Shown: positions 7,258-9,717 of the stretch, piece by piece
How positions within the stretch are numbered: position 1 is the first letter of the stretch
Layout of the letters: each line of letters starts with the position of its first letter
Assembly: GCA_945872325.1 (NCBI GenBank)
Contig: CAMBZY010000075.1
Span: 1 to 9,717 of the forward strand
DNA: 9,717 nt
Reading direction: 5' to 3'
From: Candidatus Kuenenia stuttgartensis
GTDB lineage: Bacteria > Planctomycetota > Planctomycetia > Isosphaerales > Isosphaeraceae
Position numbers and translations under genes: made by a program
The notes under the pieces: model-generated
The model's input: only the letters and a program-made list of their open reading frames with translations
Databases searched by the model: none
What the model was told of the DNA's origin: nothing

Positions 7258-8196
7258 ATGATGAGTCTTGATATTGGCCGACTTGGCGATCCTGGTTTCG
7301 ATGCTGTCTGCGACGTCCTTCTCAAAGGCGTCCGCAAGACTGGTACGCATGCACACCTGATTGACATTCGAGAAGCACTTAAACCGGCTGTCTCAAAAGA
7401 TCGTCCACTGGTCATGCTCTGCCCCCATGCTGACGATGGAGCCATCTCGGCTGGCTGTCTGATCCACGAATACGCCGTTAAACTCGACATTCCCGTCTCG
7501 GAAGTGCTCGTCTTTGCCGGAGAGCGAAATGTCGACGCCCCCTGGCTCAACGAAACCAAGAAAATCAGTGTTCGCGAAGCCGAATTCCGGCTCGAGTGCA
7601 GCGTTCTTGGATCTGAAGCCATCTGCTGGGACCTTGAGGCTTATCGCTCGCCTGGTTATCACCCGACCCATGCCGATCTTGCGAAGGTGATCGACTGGTT
7701 CTCCAGAGTTCGTCCCGGAGCTCTGATCGTTCCGCCTGCAACGGATGGCCACATGGCTCACCGAATGACCCGGACACTTGCGGCATTAGGCCTTTTGGGA
7801 GCTGAACTTAACAGCACCTTGATTCTCAGTGGATGGACTCCCTGGGGCCCCCTGCCCCGGCCAAACGCCTACTTCACTTACGATGAAAAACTGGCCCACA
7901 CAAAGGCCTGGGCGATCAACTGTCATGCCTCTCAGGTCAGGCTCACCGATTACACCGAGTTCTGCGAACATTTGGGTCAGGCTTATGCGTCCCTCGTTCG
8001 CGAATGGGCTGAAGGACACAGGCTGCCGTCCGGAAGGTCTCAAAAAGAAACCAGTTTCGTGGGCGTGGAATTGTTCCAGATCGAACATTTTGAACCAAGT
8101 CTCGCTGAAGGGCCCGCCGCCGACCCGATGCAAGTCGCATTGGGAATTCTGAACGGTCAACTCTCGGCGGAATCGATTCTGACCTGCCACGACTGA
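7258..8196 (+). CDS. PIG-L / LmbE-family deacetylase
   Basis: A 312-residue protein of the PIG-L family (PF02585-like), zinc-dependent enzymes that remove N-acyl groups, usually from GlcNAc-type sugars on small molecules or glycoconjugates. The zinc motif PHADD (56-60) sits in VMLCPHADDGAISAG, with His57 and Asp60 as likely ligands and Asp59 as the catalytic base. Family-typical positions follow: VREAEFRLECSVLG (105-118), PPATDGHMAHRM (159-170) with His168 as the likely third ligand, and KAWAINCHASQ (216-226). About 50 residues precede the zinc motif, longer than in minimal family members. There is no signal peptide or membrane segment, so it is probably cytoplasmic. Two adjacent ATGs (7258, 7261) are possible starts; neither has a clear Shine-Dalgarno, and an in-frame TGA at 7237 excludes a much longer product. 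It is a single-gene unit with its own candidate promoter and a strong terminator. The substrate cannot be assigned. The nearby nagB makes an amino-sugar substrate attractive but unproven. Confidence 0.88.
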   Translation: MMSLDIGRLGDPGFDAVCDVLLKGVRKTGTHAHLIDIREALKPAVSKDRPLVMLCPHADDGAISAGCLIHEYAVKLDIPVSEVLVFAGERNVDAPWLNETKKISVREAEFRLECSVLGSEAICWDLEAYRSPGYHPTHADLAKVIDWFSRVRPGALIVPPATDGHMAHRMTRTLAALGLLGAELNSTLILSGWTPWGPLPRPNAYFTYDEKLAHTKAWAINCHASQVRLTDYTEFCEHLGQAYASLVREWAEGHRLPSGRSQKETSFVGVELFQIEHFEPSLAEGPAADPMQVALGILNGQLSAESILTCHD

Positions 8197-8229
8197 TCCC
8201 ATATCACTTTGACTCAACCTTTCAATCAG

Positions 8230-8264
8230 GACACCGAGCAACTTTTCGGTGTCTTTTTTATTTT
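8230..8264 (+). terminator. Intrinsic (Rho-independent) terminator of the deacetylase gene
   Basis: GACACCGA (8230-8237) pairs perfectly with TCGGTGTC (8246-8253) over an 8-nt loop, followed at once by TTTTTTATTTT. It begins 34 nt after the deacetylase stop codon. The T-run is only on the plus strand, so it serves the deacetylase. The convergent kinase transcript would meet the stem without a U-tract. Confidence 0.88.
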
Positions 8265-8275
8265 GTACGTTCCAT

Positions 8276-9577
8276 TCAAAACCCGGTCTGGACTGACCTG
8301 AATATCTTTTTTAGTCGGGCCCATAAATTCGATTCAATCTTACTTCGGCCTGAATTGGCATATAAAAACACTCCACATTCCTGAAACCGGACCAAATCGT
8401 TGTGCAGTTCGAACGGCGACTGGTACCGATTTTCAGGCTTTACCTCCAGGCATTTACAGAGAATGTCCATGAATTTTGGCGGTACTCTGGATTGCAGGTT
8501 TTTCATTTCCAACATTGGTTTATCATGGCACAAATTCATCATTAGTTCCCCGACCGAATCCATCAGCCGAATTTTTTGTCCGTTAAGCATCTCTCCAAGA
8601 ATTAGCCCAATGGCATAAATATCGGATCGGATATCCACTCGAATATTGGCAGATAGAACCTGTTCAGGCGACATATACGAAGGTGTGCCAAGCCAGAATT
8701 CACTCAACGAATCGAGAGTCTGCTCCTCTTCCAGTAAATACCCAAGTCCAAAATCGGTGATTTTAGGAATATGATTCTCTAGACGGACAGATTTTGAATT
8801 CGATTGCTGATCTTGTTTTGCGATGATAATGTTCGCGGGCTTCAGGTCTCGATGCACCACTCCGTTCTGATGGAGGTAATCCAAAGCCGAGGTCAGGTTG
8901 ATTGCCCATTCGACACAAAGCTCAAGTGGAAGGCCATTCGGATATTCTCGGATCCATTCTCGCAGGGTCTTACCAGTCTCAAACGCGCTGGTCATATAAG
9001 GCACACCATCGACATGCCCTACATCCTGCACGCTAATAATGGAAGGATGTTGCAATCGGTAAGCCATTCGGGCCTCCCGATGAAACCGACGCATCGCCTT
9101 TTTATTCAGCATGCGATCCGTGCGCGGAACTTTCAAAGCGACATCAATGCTTTTTGAACCGTCATTCGCCTTGTAAACAATTCCAAAGCCGCCGTGAGCG
9201 ATGTAATGGCGGATTAGAAAAGGCCCGAATGAATCTCCAGGCTGGAAGACGGTGATTGGATCACCATCCTCATCGCTGTAATCGTCATTGTTATCATCGG
9301 AACTGGGCGTATCTCTATCATACAGATTGTCGATCTTAGGATTGGATTTAAGGAAAATCTGCTTCAGCAGGTCTTCCATCAACTTGTGTTCACCATTTTT
9401 TTCGAGATTGTCAAAGTCGAGAAACCGCTTGTTCATTCCGTCGTTTGGAAACAATGGTGTCAGATCTGATTCGAATTCTGGTGAATCTGGCTTGGTTTTT
9501 CCAGACCCTGATTCGGTATTATCATGACTTTGAAGCATAAAGCAGTCCAGACATTTTTGGTTTTCAGGGGATTTCAT
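8276..9577 (-). CDS. Hanks-type serine/threonine protein kinase, soluble
   Basis: A 433-residue protein with a complete eukaryotic-like kinase domain at about 117-400. The glycine loop is AHGGFGIVY (127-135), the ATP-binding lysine Lys149 (VALKVP), and the helix-C glutamate Glu168 (FHREAR). The catalytic loop is VVHRDLKPANI (240-250) with Asp244, and the metal motif is DFG (275-277). The activation segment ends at GTPSYMSPEQ (297-306), and DIRSDIYAIGLIL (315-327) follows. All key residues are present, so activity is expected. The N-terminal 110 residues are not part of the fold: they are polar, carry Cys9 and Cys12, and include an acidic run at 93-106. The C-terminus is a short basic tail (SNLWARLKKIFRS) with no membrane segment, WD40, TPR or PASTA repeats. 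Many planctomycete kinases continue into such regions, so this is a short, cytosolic form. The start at 9577 has only a poorly spaced AGG. Targets are unknown, and the DNA is more AT-rich than its neighbours. Confidence 0.93.
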   Translation of the reverse strand: MKSPENQKCLDCFMLQSHDNTESGSGKTKPDSPEFESDLTPLFPNDGMNKRFLDFDNLEKNGEHKLMEDLLKQIFLKSNPKIDNLYDRDTPSSDDNNDDYSDEDGDPITVFQPGDSFGPFLIRHYIAHGGFGIVYKANDGSKSIDVALKVPRTDRMLNKKAMRRFHREARMAYRLQHPSIISVQDVGHVDGVPYMTSAFETGKTLREWIREYPNGLPLELCVEWAINLTSALDYLHQNGVVHRDLKPANIIIAKQDQQSNSKSVRLENHIPKITDFGLGYLLEEEQTLDSLSEFWLGTPSYMSPEQVLSANIRVDIRSDIYAIGLILGEMLNGQKIRLMDSVGELMMNLCHDKPMLEMKNLQSRVPPKFMDILCKCLEVKPENRYQSPFELHNDLVRFQECGVFLYANSGRSKIESNLWARLKKIFRSVQTGF

Positions 9578-9603
9578 CCTGTAAATCCATTTATAAAGCT
9601 CGA

Positions 9604-9662
9604 TTCATCAGCATTATATGAAGATCTATACCGATTATTCGGTATAGATCTTTTCTGATGAA
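9604..9662. repeat. Long nested inverted repeat upstream of the kinase gene
   Basis: AAGATCTATACCGA (9621-9634), loop TTAT, and TCGGTATAGATCTT (9639-9652) form a perfect 14-bp inverted repeat. It is flanked by a second pair, TTCATCAG (9604-9611) and CTGATGAA (9655-9662), separated from the inner stem by 9 nt on the left and 2 nt on the right. It lies 27-85 nt before the kinase start. It could be an operator, or a hairpin in a transcript arriving from the right. The T-run after the stem on the plus strand is only four long, so a terminator is less likely. Confidence 0.8.
9613..9618 (-). promoter_or_regulatory. Candidate -10 box of the kinase gene
   Basis: The minus strand reads a consensus TATAAT here. 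It predicts a transcription start near 9606 and a leader of about 29 nt to the kinase ATG. No TTGACA-like box lies 16-18 nt upstream; that interval falls within the right half of the 14-bp inverted repeat. The arrangement is what a regulator-dependent or repressed promoter would look like, but this is inference. Confidence 0.4.
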
Positions 9663-9717
9663 ATTTCCAGAAAAGGCAGCGAATCATGTTGTATTCAATC
9701 AAAAAGTATGAAACTAG

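Noticed and set aside
9621..9656. Intrinsic terminator reading of the 14-bp inverted repeat
   Set aside because: The stem is AT-rich, the T-run is only four long on the plus strand, and no plus-strand gene ends there.
9686..9717. Plus-strand ATG with 10 open codons to the right edge, divergent from the kinase
   Set aside because: AAGG lies about 10 nt upstream, but so few codons cannot establish a gene.

Overview
The window looks like chromosomal DNA of a planctomycete, probably of the Planctomycetaceae type. This rests on gene content: a sulfatase-fold protein, a secreted CE1-like esterase, a PIG-L deacetylase, a Hanks-type Ser/Thr kinase and a very long proline-rich putative lipoprotein lie close together, with mixed orientations and moderate GC. 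No rRNA marker is present, so the assignment is an inference. I see no tRNA, rRNA, CRISPR array, insertion sequence or phage gene.

Layout. (1) 1-1211, minus strand: nagB (glucosamine-6-phosphate deaminase) followed 48 nt later by the first 121 codons of an L-lactate permease that leaves the window at its left edge. The two probably form one operon. (2) 1406-2647, minus: a secreted alpha/beta-hydrolase esterase with a hairpin just past its stop. (3) 2648-2834: a divergent promoter region with overlapping -10-like hexamers on the two strands. (4) 2835-4301, plus: a sulfatase-superfamily protein with no signal peptide, in which the formylglycine-forming Cys/Ser is Thr and the N-terminal Asp-Asp metal ligands are Ala-Asn. 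(5) 4329-6899, minus, convergent with it: an 856-residue protein with a lipoprotein-like N-terminus and about 400 residues of Pro/Val/Glu/Lys-rich low complexity. (6) 6900-7257: a 358-nt divergent intergenic region with two small inverted repeats on the likely promoter of the next gene. (7) 7258-8196, plus: a PIG-L/LmbE-type deacetylase closed by a textbook intrinsic terminator. (8) 8276-9577, minus: a soluble Ser/Thr protein kinase. Upstream of it is a perfect 14-bp inverted repeat beside a consensus TATAAT.

How the genes may fit together: NagB, a PIG-L deacetylase, an esterase and a sulfatase-fold protein are all enzyme types seen where bacteria process amino-sugar or decorated polysaccharide material. 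Only nagB-lctP is arranged as a convincing operon. The other genes are single units with their own promoters, so a shared pathway is a hypothesis. The items most worth following up are the sulfatase-like protein with the changed active site, the long dyad upstream of the kinase, and the proline-rich putative lipoprotein.
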